Part shown: piece after piece, positions 1 to 8,376 of the stretch
Position numbering within the stretch: the first letter of the stretch is position 1
Layout of the letters: every line of letters begins with the position of its first letter
Assembly (NCBI GenBank): GCA_945919165.1
Contig: CAMEIZ010000010.1
Span: 1 to 24,091, forward strand
DNA: 24,091 nucleotides
Source: an uncultured Traorella sp.
GTDB taxonomy: Bacteria; Bacillota_I; Bacilli_A; Erysipelotrichales; Erysipelotrichaceae
Direction: 5' to 3'
Notes under the pieces: generated by a model
Told to the model about the DNA's origin: nothing
Databases searched by the model: none
The model's input: only the letters and a program-made list of their open reading frames with translations
Position numbers and translations under genes: made by a program

Positions 1-345
1 ACTGTTCGTATGTCTTTTTTTCATGAACATCCTGTTTATCAACCGATTTTTTGCGAAGCAGTCATATCACCGCCCATTCATCTAAAAGAGGAAATTCTAA
101 TAAGAAAACAGGCTTTTGATAAACTGAATGCAGAAATATTAGCAGGTTTGCTGCAGTCGCTTCCTTTGCGGCCAAACATCACCAAAGAAGAAATTGTGGA
201 TACATTTCGTCAATTTCAGGATTTTATAAATGCCAAGTTTCAAATGGCTGGAATGAGTTCACAGGAATTTATGATGCGAGATGAAAGCTGCCGCAAAGCA
301 TTAAACATATTGCTTTATGGTGTTATTGATCGAAAGGAGTTTTAA
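1..345 (+). CDS. TetR/AcrR-type regulator, C-terminal part (5' truncated)
   Basis: The frame is open to the first base of the window (T-V-R precede the first Met at base 10), so this is the 3' end of a longer gene. The 114 visible residues are helical and have no DNA-binding motif. The ending, with SCRKALNILLYGV near the stop, and the FFHEHPVYQPIF segment resemble the ligand-binding and dimerisation half of TetR-family repressors; the helix-turn-helix would lie upstream, outside the window. The TAA stop is one base before the ATG of a MATE efflux pump. This is the usual arrangement of a TetR repressor controlling the pump it is co-transcribed with, so a role as local drug-responsive regulator is inferred. 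The assignment rests on C-terminal character and context only; the C-terminal half is the poorly conserved part of this family. Confidence 0.6.
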   Translation, partial: TVRMSFFHEHPVYQPIFCEAVISPPIHLKEEILIRKQAFDKLNAEILAGLLQSLPLRPNITKEEIVDTFRQFQDFINAKFQMAGMSSQEFMMRDESCRKALNILLYGVIDRKEF

Positions 346-346
346 T

Positions 347-1720
347 ATGTCTGATAAATCATCACAATCACAATCTGTGCTTGGAGCTATGAAACCTTCC
401 AAAGCAATTATCAAGCTGGCTATTCCGGCTACGTTAGCTTTATTAGCAAAAGCTGTCTATAATATTGTAGATACGGGATATATTGGAATGTTGGATTCTG
501 ATATTGCTCTTACGGCAGTAGGCGTTACTTTGCCTTTGCTTTTAATCATGGTATCCATTGAAAACATTTTTGCAGCAGGAGCTGCTGTATTAGCAGGAAG
601 ACAATTAGGAGCAAAAGATGATGAAGGTGCCAGTCATACCGTTACAACAGTTATTGGATTATCTATTTTAATTGGTATTGTTTTATGTGTCGGCGGAATT
701 ATTTTTATTGAACCATTGCTGCGCTCTTTTGGTGCTTCAGATGCTTCTTTGCCATTAGCCAAAGACTATGCTTTTTGGATGTTCATTGCAGCTTTAGCCA
801 ATCTTCCGGCTCAAAGTATGAACTGTGCAGCACGTGCTGAATCTTCTGTTAAAATTTCATCAATTGCAGTGATTACAGGAGCTTTACTGAATGTGATTCT
901 GGATCCGATTTTCATGTTTGATTGGGGATTAAATATGGGAGTTGAAGGAGCTTCTTTAGCTACAACAGTTTCTCAGTTTGTAACCTTTGCTATTCTGGCA
1001 TGGTTCTATTTAAGTGGACGTTCCGTTATTAAGATCAAAGTGAAATCATTCCGCCCAACTTGGGATTTGATTAAAACTGTTACATTGATCGGTATTCCAA
1101 CTGCAGTCATTCAGATCTGTCTGTCATTAGCTTCTTCTCTTACGAATATTGCGGCAGCTCCATTGCCAAATTCAGATGAGATCATTGCTGCTTATGGAGT
1201 TGTTCAGCGTTTGATTTTGATTGGCTGCTATGTTGTCATGGGATTTATGCAGGGATATCAGCCGGTAGCTTCTTTTGCGTTTGGTGCAAAAGATGAGGAT
1301 CGTTTCCATCAGTCTGTACGTTTTGCTTTAAGAGGATCTCTTTTATTAACGGTTTTAGTAGCGATTGTCTATATTCTGCTTTCAAAACCATTGATCCTGC
1401 TGTTTAACCGCAACCCGATCATTGTTGATTATGGACGATATCTATTAATTTCACAGGTAGCTCTATATCCGGCATTTGGTTTATGTTATATGATGACCAT
1501 TACATTCCAAACCATTGGCTCATCCAAATATGGACTATTTTTGTCCATGATTCGTCAGGGATTGTTCTATGTTCCATTCATTTTGATTCTGCCAAATATG
1601 TGGGGAGTGAAAGGTATTTACTTCTCTCAACCAGCTGCTGATATTCTAACCATTTTGGTTTGTATCTTCTCAATTAAATCAATGAAGCGAATCGCATCAA
1701 AAAATATGCAGTCTGAATAA
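347..1720 (+). CDS. MATE family multidrug/Na+ antiporter
   Basis: This is an integral membrane efflux protein of 457 residues, the usual size for the multidrug and toxic compound extrusion family, with about 12 hydrophobic segments in two similar halves. The N-terminal stretch IPATLALLAKAVYNIVDTGY, the later GALLNVILDPIF and the second-half stretch with FMQGYQPVASFAFGA are typical MATE signatures. Such proteins export cationic drugs or metabolites in exchange for Na+ or H+; the substrate cannot be read from sequence. The frame also contains an earlier ATG at 317 inside the upstream regulator gene, but AAAGGAG at 334-339 sits well for the ATG at 347, so I use that start. It is translationally coupled to the TetR-like gene and followed by a clear terminator. 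Confidence 0.9.
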   Translation: MSDKSSQSQSVLGAMKPSKAIIKLAIPATLALLAKAVYNIVDTGYIGMLDSDIALTAVGVTLPLLLIMVSIENIFAAGAAVLAGRQLGAKDDEGASHTVTTVIGLSILIGIVLCVGGIIFIEPLLRSFGASDASLPLAKDYAFWMFIAALANLPAQSMNCAARAESSVKISSIAVITGALLNVILDPIFMFDWGLNMGVEGASLATTVSQFVTFAILAWFYLSGRSVIKIKVKSFRPTWDLIKTVTLIGIPTAVIQICLSLASSLTNIAAAPLPNSDEIIAAYGVVQRLILIGCYVVMGFMQGYQPVASFAFGAKDEDRFHQSVRFALRGSLLLTVLVAIVYILLSKPLILLFNRNPIIVDYGRYLLISQVALYPAFGLCYMMTITFQTIGSSKYGLFLSMIRQGLFYVPFILILPNMWGVKGIYFSQPAADILTILVCIFSIKSMKRIASKNMQSE

Positions 1721-1743
1721 TAAAAAATTCTCATCAAATAATT

Positions 1744-1776
1744 AGCCAAGCTTTCCTCATAGCTTGGCTTTTTTTT
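1744..1776 (+). terminator. Rho-independent terminator of the MATE operon
   Basis: A 9-bp perfect stem, AGCCAAGCT (1744-1752) and AGCTTGGCT (1761-1769), with an 8-base loop runs into a run of eight T. It lies 23 bases after the MATE stop codon. Confidence 0.9.
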
Positions 1777-1812
1777 GAAAAAACAGTAAAAATAAAAGCT
1801 TATTTAAAGAAT

Positions 1813-1830
1813 GATTGGCTATAGCCAATC
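1813..1830 (-). terminator. 18-bp perfect palindrome downstream of buk, possible weak terminator
   Basis: GATTGGCTATAGCCAATC is a perfect palindrome that can fold into a 7-bp stem with a TATA loop. Read on the minus strand it follows the butyrate kinase stop by 26 bases and is followed by ATTCTTT and, further on, TTTTATTTTT, not by an immediate T-run. It is the only candidate terminator for the minus-strand operon, but it could equally be a protein-binding site. Confidence 0.4.
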
Positions 1831-1856
1831 ACACAAAATGTCAATGAAATATTGAA

Positions 1857-2963
1857 TTATTTTTCATCTTGAAAACCATCCCAGACGGGTTTTCCGGTAT
1901 AAATAAGAGCTTCTTTTTCTCCTTTTAAAACGCTTAAAGCATTCAAAGCTAAAGCTTCCTGTTCAAATTCACCCTGATAAATGGCAATTGGTGCAATCCA
2001 GCCACATCGTTTTTTAATTTGATCAGCAACATCCTGAAAACGCATTAATCCTCCAGTCAATACAATACCATCTACTTGTCCGTTTAATACAACACTCATA
2101 GAACCAATTGATTTCGCAACCTGATAGATCATGGCTTCCCAGATACGGGTTGCTTTTGGATCTAGATCTTCAACCATTTTATGAATCACATCGGTATTTG
2201 AAGTATTAAAATAATTGGATAAGCCTCCGCTAACACTTAAAAGATTCATCATTTCTTCTTTGGGTTTATCCCATAAATAACAAACAACATCACTGATTGC
2301 CATAGAACCCATACGGGTTGGTGTAAAAGGGCCTTCTCCGCCACCGCCGTCATTGCCATCGACCATTTTTCCATGTTCATGAGCTGTAATCGTGATACCG
2401 CCATCAATATGACAGACAATCAGATTTAAGTCTTCATAAGTTGCGTGGATATCAGCTGCATATTTTCTGGCAGCAGCTTTTAAATTCAGGGCATGACAAA
2501 TTGCTCTTCGATAAATTCCATCAATTCCGCTGATACGGGCAACATCTGAATATTCATCGACTACTGTTGGATCACTCATGAACATTCTTCCGCCATATTT
2601 CTGCTGGATTCTTTTTCCCATTTGAACACCTAACATCGAGGAATGGTATAATCCTCCTTTGGCAGCCCGTGTATCTTCAATTAACAAATCGTTGACTTCA
2701 TAGGTGCCGCTTGTTACTGAATAGCTGGCTCCTCCGCGACAGGCAATTCCATCTAAATCATGAAGGTCAAGCTGATTCTTTTCTATAAATTGCTTTACCA
2801 CTTCCATGCGATAATCCAACTGGTCATTAATCGTTGGAAATGTCTTTAATATAGAAGAGTCATGAAAAACATCTGATGTAAAGGTATTTTTTTCATTGAT
2901 AAAAAGTGATATTTTTGTCGAAGTTGAGCCTGGATTAATGACCAGAATTTTAAAATCTTTCAT
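1857..2963 (-). CDS. buk: Butyrate kinase
   Basis: Butyrate kinase catalyses butyryl-phosphate + ADP to butyrate + ATP, the last ATP-yielding step of the phosphotransbutyrylase route. The 368-residue product belongs to the acetokinase family (ASKHA fold): the N-terminal phosphate loop reads VINPGSTSTK, followed by the CRGG segment, VCHIDGGITITAH in the middle, GPFTPTRMGSM, and VLTGGLMR near the C-terminus. The family is usually about 355-360 residues. The open frame extends upstream to 3110, but that part overlaps the pseudouridine synthase gene; GAAAGGAC precedes the ATG at 2963, 13 bases after that gene's stop, which fixes the start. The usual partner ptb (phosphate butyryltransferase) is not in the window. 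Branched-chain acyl kinase activity is possible, as some Buk enzymes accept isobutyrate and isovalerate. Confidence 0.88.
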   Translation of the reverse strand: MKDFKILVINPGSTSTKISLFINEKNTFTSDVFHDSSILKTFPTINDQLDYRMEVVKQFIEKNQLDLHDLDGIACRGGASYSVTSGTYEVNDLLIEDTRAAKGGLYHSSMLGVQMGKRIQQKYGGRMFMSDPTVVDEYSDVARISGIDGIYRRAICHALNLKAAARKYAADIHATYEDLNLIVCHIDGGITITAHEHGKMVDGNDGGGGEGPFTPTRMGSMAISDVVCYLWDKPKEEMMNLLSVSGGLSNYFNTSNTDVIHKMVEDLDPKATRIWEAMIYQVAKSIGSMSVVLNGQVDGIVLTGGLMRFQDVADQIKKRCGWIAPIAIYQGEFEQEALALNALSVLKGEKEALIYTGKPVWDGFQDEK

Positions 2964-2976
2964 ATAAAAAGTCCTT

Positions 2977-3576
2977 TCAATACTTGTTAATCTTTGCCCA
3001 TTTGGGAAAAGATTCAAAACTGACTGTTTTATTTTGATAAGGAAAAGTAATTTTGCAGGAGTAAAGATATGGGTGATTTTCTTTGTCTTTTGATCCATAT
3101 TTATGATCACCGACTAAGGGAAATCCACGGGAAGCAAACTGTACACGTATTTGATGAGAACGTCCGGTATGTAAAAGAATGGAAACAAGTGAGGGATCGC
3201 TGCTTTTCAGACAGGTATATTCCAAAGCAGCTTTTTTAACACCTTTTCTTTCTTTTTTCACAACAAATACTTTATTCTTTTTGGAATCTTTAAAAAGAAA
3301 ATCTTCCCAATAGCCACATTTAGGTGGTGTTCCATGAACTAAGGCAACATATTCCTTTTTCATTTCACCATTTTGAATACTTTTTGAAAGCTGGGCTGCA
3401 CAGGCTTTTGTTTTCGCAACTACCATTATTCCTCCCACATTTACATCTAAACGATGAACAGGGTAGAAATTTCCATGTATTGTTTTTGATAATTCGTCTA
3501 TCATTTGTTTTTCACTGTCCAGTCCAACAGGTTTTATACAGACAACAAGATTTTGATCATTGTAAAGAATTTCCAT
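2977..3576 (-). CDS. RluA-family RNA pseudouridine synthase (small, no S4 domain)
   Basis: This enzyme isomerises uridine to pseudouridine in RNA. The 199-residue protein carries the RluA signature HRLD (catalytic Asp44) followed by VNVGGIMVVAKT, a KKEYVALVHG segment, and HTGRSHQIRVQFA near the C-terminus, all standard for the family. It starts directly with the catalytic domain and lacks the N-terminal S4 RNA-binding domain of RluD/RluC, as in RluA/TruC-like short members. The common TSG after HRLD is replaced by NVGG, a mild variation. AGGAGA precedes the ATG. It lies between the NlpC/P60 gene (43 bases upstream) and buk (13 bases downstream), so the three are probably one transcript. The target uridine (23S rRNA or tRNA) cannot be told. 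Confidence 0.88.
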   Translation of the reverse strand: MEILYNDQNLVVCIKPVGLDSEKQMIDELSKTIHGNFYPVHRLDVNVGGIMVVAKTKACAAQLSKSIQNGEMKKEYVALVHGTPPKCGYWEDFLFKDSKKNKVFVVKKERKGVKKAALEYTCLKSSDPSLVSILLHTGRSHQIRVQFASRGFPLVGDHKYGSKDKENHPYLYSCKITFPYQNKTVSFESFPKWAKINKY

Positions 3577-3619
3577 AATTTTCTCCTAAACAGACTTATT
3601 TTACCATGATTTGTAGAAT

Positions 3620-4714
3620 TTACCTATTAAAAATCTGATCTTTCAGGGAAATAACGCGGTCAATCTTTTGAAGTATTAAGGAAGATGTATCTAAGATATC
3701 ACAGCTAACTTTCATGTTCGTAGCATTGGCATGAATGATGAAAGGCTGGTTTTCTTTCATTCCCAAATAAATCATGACATGTCCTTTTTGGTAAAGAAGA
3801 GCAGGTTCCATGTTTTTTATTTGAGAAAGCTTTTCTTGTGCATTTCCAAATAAATACTGAATATGAGGAAAACAGGTTTGCTGAGAGGAGGCGTTTCTTG
3901 GCAGATTAATTCCAAAAGTTTTACATATATTTACAACAAATCCTGAACAGTCAATTCCTTCATCTTTGCCGCCCCAGCTGTAACGAGTATTTAAATATTG
4001 GAAAGCCTGTTTTTTAAAATGATCCAGAGTCAGGGGAAGATAATCTGGATGGATATCTTTTTCTGATAGAAAAACTTCTTTTTCGGATATATATCCATCT
4101 GTATTTTTGAATGGAATCAGATAAGTCTTCTCTTTATGATTTCTACAGGAAAAAAGCTTGACTCCCATCTCTAATACAACATTTTCTATTTTTAAATGAG
4201 GTGTCAGAATGATTCCAAAATCGTCAAACTGAAACCTGTCAAATTCTTTATCAGAAATATAAGCCACATCTTTTTTTAATATCCAGCCTGCATAAGTAAA
4301 GGATAAAACAAAATGCCACTCTTTGTCTAAACTGTCGTGGAGAATTAAAACAGGGGTATTGATATGTAATTCACTTTCCTGAATCTGATCAAAGCCTTTA
4401 GCTGTATCGAAAGAAACAATAGTTGGAAGTGATTTAAGATTGGTTCTATTTATAATGATGCCTTTTTGAATAGGATGGCAATCATGAATATTTTGAATAT
4501 TTTGATTGTTTTGGGCATTTGCATATTTCGTTAAATTACTTTCTTTTATGTTTGTTTTTGAATTGAAAGAGTATAAAAAGATGAAATCTTTGATTTCTTG
4601 GATCGAAACGTGTGAAATTTGATGAAGTTGAAAAAAGGCTGATGAATGAGATTGGATATAATGATTGAGAGCTGTAATTTCATCATGTTTTAAAAGAAGT
4701 TTTGTTTTATCCAT
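3620..4714 (-). CDS. NlpC/P60 family cysteine peptidase with N-terminal SH3-like domains
   Basis: The product (364 residues) is a probable gamma-D-glutamyl-L-diamino-acid endopeptidase acting on cell-wall peptides. The C-terminal NlpC/P60 domain (about 235-335) begins YSWGGKDEGIDCSGFV, giving catalytic Cys256, with His312 in GHVMIYLG and His328 as the other expected catalytic positions. Residues about 85-220 look like two SH3-type domains, and the first 60 or so match the helical stabilising segment of NlpC proteins with SH3_6/SH3_7 architecture, of which YkfC-type enzymes recycling muropeptides are characterised relatives. I see no signal peptide or lipobox, so action on imported or recycled peptides in the cytoplasm is plausible. 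An Asn/Gln-rich linker (about 66-77) separates the N-terminal part. AAGGAT precedes the ATG. It is divergent from hutH. Confidence 0.82.
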   Translation of the reverse strand: MDKTKLLLKHDEITALNHYIQSHSSAFFQLHQISHVSIQEIKDFIFLYSFNSKTNIKESNLTKYANAQNNQNIQNIHDCHPIQKGIIINRTNLKSLPTIVSFDTAKGFDQIQESELHINTPVLILHDSLDKEWHFVLSFTYAGWILKKDVAYISDKEFDRFQFDDFGIILTPHLKIENVVLEMGVKLFSCRNHKEKTYLIPFKNTDGYISEKEVFLSEKDIHPDYLPLTLDHFKKQAFQYLNTRYSWGGKDEGIDCSGFVVNICKTFGINLPRNASSQQTCFPHIQYLFGNAQEKLSQIKNMEPALLYQKGHVMIYLGMKENQPFIIHANATNMKVSCDILDTSSLILQKIDRVISLKDQIFNR

Positions 4715-4801
4715 GGCAAATCCTTTTTGAATAAGGGAATATCATTGTATTTTATGATGACAATAGAAGAAAAATGTATATTTTGAACAAAAAAGAATCT
4801 G

Positions 4802-4830
4802 TTTATGAAAGCGTTATTCAATGATATAAT
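4802..4830 (+). promoter_or_regulatory. Promoter of the hut operon
   Basis: TATAAT at 4825-4830 is a perfect -10 and is preceded by TGA, giving an extended -10 (TG-N-TATAAT). The -35 position at 4802-4807 reads TTTATG, a poor match, so the promoter probably depends on the extended -10 or an activator. Transcription would start near 4837, about 14 bases before the hutH ATG. Confidence 0.7.
4806..4820 (+). promoter_or_regulatory. cre-like element (possible CcpA site) in the hut promoter
   Basis: TGAAAGCGTTATTCA resembles the catabolite-responsive element TGNAANCGNTNNCA but has one extra base in the right half. It covers the -35/-10 spacer, where bound CcpA would block transcription. Carbon catabolite repression of hut is known in Bacillus subtilis, which makes the match plausible; the spacing defect keeps confidence low. 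Confidence 0.35.
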
Positions 4831-4850
4831 AGAAATAAGGAGAGATTATC

Positions 4851-6383
4851 ATGGAGAATATTACAATTGATGGCCATCATCTTACCATAGATGAGGTCAA
4901 ACGTGTTGCACGTGACCACGTGCGTGTTGTTTTGTCAGAAAAGGCAAAAATTCAAATTCAAAAAGCAGAGGAAATGGTGAAACGCTATGTCGATGAACAG
5001 CGTGTGAGCTATGGAATTACCACAGGTTTTGGGAAGTTTTCCGATACGCTGATTTCAAAAGAAGATACCAGTCTGCTGCAGAGAAATCTGATTATGTCAC
5101 ATGCTTGTGGTGTCGGAGAAGCGTTTAGTGAAGAAGTGGTAAGAGCCATGATGCTGCTTCGTCTAAATTCATTAGCACAAGGACATTCCGGACTTCGTTT
5201 GTCCACATTTTTGACATTAATGGAGATGCTGAATAAAGATGTTTACCCGCTTGTTTATGAGAAAGGCAGTCTAGGAGCCAGTGGCGATTTGTGTCCTTTG
5301 GCTCATATGAGTCTTGTTTTGATCGGTGAAGGAGAAGCTTTTGTGGATGGCATGAAAGTCAGTGGTAAAGAGGCTATGGAAAAGGCAGGTATTTTACCGG
5401 TTGAGTTAACTGCAAAAGAAGGTTTGGCGTTAATCAATGGCACTCAGGCTATGTGTGCTGTAGGATGTTTATGTGTTTATGATGCCTTATCCTTAAGTAA
5501 ACTGAGTGATGTTGCCATTTCTTTGACTATGGAAGCATTAAAAGGAATTAAAGATGCCTTTGATTTACGTCTGCATGAAGTCAGACCTCATCATGGACAG
5601 ATTTCGACTGCGAAAAATGTATTAGCACTTCTTAGTGACAGTCCTAATATCACCCGCCAGGGGGAACAGCGTGTTCAGGATTCCTATACATTGAGATGTA
5701 CTCCTCAGGTTCATGGTGCTGTAAAGGATGCCCTAAGACATGTAAAGGAAAAACTGGAAATTGAAATCAATTCAGTAACCGATAATCCTATTTTATTTGT
5801 TGATGAAGATGATGCGATTTCTGGAGGAAATTTCCATGGTGAAAGTGTTGCGATGGCATTTGATTATTTAGGAATTGCATTAAGTGAACTGGGAAATATT
5901 TCTGAAAGACGTCTGGAAAAAATGGTAAATCCTGCCTTGAACCATGGCTTACCGGCTTTTTTATGTGAAAAAGGAGGCTTGAATTCAGGATTTATGATTG
6001 TCCAATACAGTGCAGCGGCACTGGTCAGTGAGAATAAAGTCCTTTCTCATCCTGCCAGCGTGGATTCCATTCCTTCCAGTGCTAATCAGGAAGATCATGT
6101 TTCGATGGGAACCATTGCTGCCCGTAAGGCAAAAACAATTTTAACGCATGTTCAGGAAATTCTGGCTATGGAAATTATGGCAGCATGTCAGGCAATTGAT
6201 TTAAGAAACTATGAAACTTTGGGCAAAGGAACACAGGTAGCTTATCGCTGTGTGCGTGAATATGTAAATAAAATTGAAGAAGATCAGATTATGTATGTTC
6301 ATATTCATAAAATCGAAAAACTGATTCAGGATGAAACATTATTAAATTGTGTTGAAAAAATAATTGATTTAGAGGAGATATAA
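4851..6383 (+). CDS. hutH: Histidine ammonia-lyase
   Basis: HutH removes ammonia from L-histidine to give trans-urocanate, the first step of histidine degradation, as a cytoplasmic homotetramer. The 510 residues match the usual length. The segment GSLGASGDLCPLAHMS holds Ala143-Ser144-Gly145, which cyclise to the MIO electrophile. The segments SYGITTGFGKFSD near residue 50, NGTQAMCA near 195, SVTDNPILF near 305 and the tail containing SANQEDHVSMG are also family signatures. AGGAGAG seven bases before the ATG is a strong ribosome binding site. It is the first gene of the operon and ends one base before hutU. MIO tyrosine and phenylalanine ammonia-lyases are related, but the complete hut pathway downstream makes histidine the substrate. 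Confidence 0.97.
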   Translation: MENITIDGHHLTIDEVKRVARDHVRVVLSEKAKIQIQKAEEMVKRYVDEQRVSYGITTGFGKFSDTLISKEDTSLLQRNLIMSHACGVGEAFSEEVVRAMMLLRLNSLAQGHSGLRLSTFLTLMEMLNKDVYPLVYEKGSLGASGDLCPLAHMSLVLIGEGEAFVDGMKVSGKEAMEKAGILPVELTAKEGLALINGTQAMCAVGCLCVYDALSLSKLSDVAISLTMEALKGIKDAFDLRLHEVRPHHGQISTAKNVLALLSDSPNITRQGEQRVQDSYTLRCTPQVHGAVKDALRHVKEKLEIEINSVTDNPILFVDEDDAISGGNFHGESVAMAFDYLGIALSELGNISERRLEKMVNPALNHGLPAFLCEKGGLNSGFMIVQYSAAALVSENKVLSHPASVDSIPSSANQEDHVSMGTIAARKAKTILTHVQEILAMEIMAACQAIDLRNYETLGKGTQVAYRCVREYVNKIEEDQIMYVHIHKIEKLIQDETLLNCVEKIIDLEEI

Positions 6384-6384
6384 A

Positions 6385-8376
6385 ATGATTTTAACAGAAA
6401 TACCAAGTAAAACACCAGAATTTGTTGAAGGAATACGACGTGCACCAAAACGTGAAGCTAATTTAAGTCAAAAAGATATTGAACAGGCGGTTTCCAATGC
6501 TTTGCGATATGTACCAGAAGAATATCATGAGGAGCTGGCACAAGAGTTTTTGGAAGAACTTTTGACTCGCGGCAGAATTTATGGTTATCGTTTTCGTCCT
6601 GAAGGACGCATTTATGGAAAACCGATTGACAGCTATAAGGGAAAATGTATTGAAGGAAAAGCCTTGCAGGTCATGATTGATAATAACCTTGATTTTGAAA
6701 CGGCTTTGTATCCTTATGAGCTTGTTACCTATGGAGAAACCGGACAGGTATGTCAGAATTGGATGCAGTATCGTCTGATTAAAAAATATCTGGAAGAACT
6801 TACTGATACACAAACTTTAGTTATGGAATCCGGGCATCCATTAGGATTATTTCATTCTCCAAAAAGTGCTCCGCGTGTCATCATTACCAATGGATTGATG
6901 GTGGGCGAAGTAGATGACTTAGAGAATTTTAAACGATTTGCGGCATTAGGTGTAGCCAATTATGGTCAGATGACAGCAGGAGGATGGATGTATATTGGTC
7001 CGCAGGGAATTGTGCATGGTACATATTCAACGCTTTTAAATGCTGCCAGAATGCTGAAGCCAGGTCATAATGATATGGAGCAGATGCTGTTTGTTTCAAG
7101 CGGTTTGGGCGGTATGTCAGGTGCTCAGGGTAAAGCTTGCAAGATTGCCAATGGTGTTGCGATTATTGCAGAAGTGGATGCTTCTAGAATTGAAACTCGT
7201 TTTAAACAGGGCTGGGTGGATGAAGTAGTAGAGGATATGAAAGAAGCCTTTGACAAAGCACATTATTATCAAGAATTAAAACAGGCACATTCAATTGCTT
7301 ACCATGGAAATATCGTAGATCTTTTGGAATATGCCATTGAACATGAGATTCATATTGATATTTTGTCTGATCAGACATCCTGCCATGAAGTGTATGATGG
7401 AGGTTATTGTCCAAAAGGAATCAGTTTTGAAGAAAGAACTCGACTGTTAAAAGAAGATCGTTCAACATTTAAGTCACTGGTGGACAAGAGCTTGAGGGCT
7501 CATTTTGATGCCATTCAAACATTGCATGATCGAGGAACTTATTTCTTTGATTATGGAAACAGCTTTATGAAGTCAGTGTTTGACAGCGGTGTAAAAGAAA
7601 TCAGTAAAAATCAGAAAGATGATAAAGAAGGATTTATTTTCCCAAGCTACGTTGAAGATATTTTAGGTCCGCATTTGTTTGACTATGGTTATGGTCCTTT
7701 CAGATGGGTATGTCTGAGTGGTGAACAATCAGATCTGGATAAAACGGATGCGGCTGCGATGTCCTGCATTGATAAAGATCGCCGTTATCAGGATTATGAC
7801 AACTGGAAATGGATCAAGGATGCGAAAGAAAACAAACTGGTGGTTGGAACCAAAGCCCGTATTTTATATCAGGATGCGTTTGGCCGAATGAATATTGGTT
7901 TGAAGTTTAATGAGATGGTTCGCAATCATGAGATTGGACCAGTTATGATGGGACGTGATCATCATGATGTGTCCGGTACAGATTCACCATTTAGAGAAAC
8001 ATCCAATATCAAAGATGGCAGTCAGTTTATGGCGGATATGGCGACTCAATGTTTTGCAGGAAATGCTGCCCGCGGTATGAGCATGATTGCTTTACATAAT
8101 GGCGGCGGTGTTGGTATTGGAAAAGCAATTAACGGTGGTTTTGGTCTGGTTTTAGATGGCTCTAAGCGTGTTGATGAGATTTTGTATAATGCGATGTTAT
8201 GGGATGTCATGGGTGGTGTTGCACGAAGAAGCTGGGCAGGCAATCCTCATTCAGTAGCTACTGCTCATGAATACAATGAATTGATGAAAGAAACGGACAG
8301 TATCACGATGCCGTACTTGGCAGATAAGAACATGATTCATGATCTTGTCAGTAAGAAGGTAAAAACTCATGAATAA
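6385..8376 (+). CDS. hutU: Urocanate hydratase (urocanase), long form
   Basis: HutU hydrates urocanate to 4-imidazolone-5-propionate using tightly bound NAD+ as an electrophile. Recognisable blocks are SGHPLGLF near 150, APRVIITNG, GQMTAGGWMYIGPQGIVHGT near 200, the NAD-binding GLGGMSGAQGKA near 240, PFRWVCLSGE near 440 and HNGGGVGIGKAINGG near 570. At 663 residues it is about 100 longer than the common bacterial enzyme (about 555) and resembles the longer vertebrate UROC1-like form; the extra length lies partly in an N-terminal extension with RRAPKREANLS. GAGGAGA within the end of hutH serves as ribosome binding site, with one base between the hutH stop and this ATG. It overlaps ftcD by 8 bases. 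Confidence 0.96.
   Translation: MILTEIPSKTPEFVEGIRRAPKREANLSQKDIEQAVSNALRYVPEEYHEELAQEFLEELLTRGRIYGYRFRPEGRIYGKPIDSYKGKCIEGKALQVMIDNNLDFETALYPYELVTYGETGQVCQNWMQYRLIKKYLEELTDTQTLVMESGHPLGLFHSPKSAPRVIITNGLMVGEVDDLENFKRFAALGVANYGQMTAGGWMYIGPQGIVHGTYSTLLNAARMLKPGHNDMEQMLFVSSGLGGMSGAQGKACKIANGVAIIAEVDASRIETRFKQGWVDEVVEDMKEAFDKAHYYQELKQAHSIAYHGNIVDLLEYAIEHEIHIDILSDQTSCHEVYDGGYCPKGISFEERTRLLKEDRSTFKSLVDKSLRAHFDAIQTLHDRGTYFFDYGNSFMKSVFDSGVKEISKNQKDDKEGFIFPSYVEDILGPHLFDYGYGPFRWVCLSGEQSDLDKTDAAAMSCIDKDRRYQDYDNWKWIKDAKENKLVVGTKARILYQDAFGRMNIGLKFNEMVRNHEIGPVMMGRDHHDVSGTDSPFRETSNIKDGSQFMADMATQCFAGNAARGMSMIALHNGGGVGIGKAINGGFGLVLDGSKRVDEILYNAMLWDVMGGVARRSWAGNPHSVATAHEYNELMKETDSITMPYLADKNMIHDLVSKKVKTHE

Noticed and set aside
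4488..4517. AT-rich repeats (ATGAATATTTTGAATATTTTG) as a DNA repeat element.
   Set aside because: They encode the Asn/Gln-rich linker of the NlpC/P60 protein and are explained by that low-complexity protein segment.
4751..4790. A minus-strand promoter for the NlpC operon in the divergent region.
   Set aside because: TTGTCA and TACAAT are present on the minus strand but only 8 bases apart; no pair with proper spacing was found, so I did not annotate one.
7202..7414. Antisense open frame over hutU (and similar ones at 6463-6813 and 8046-8243).
   Set aside because: They mirror conserved urocanase codons and have no ribosome binding site or recognisable product.
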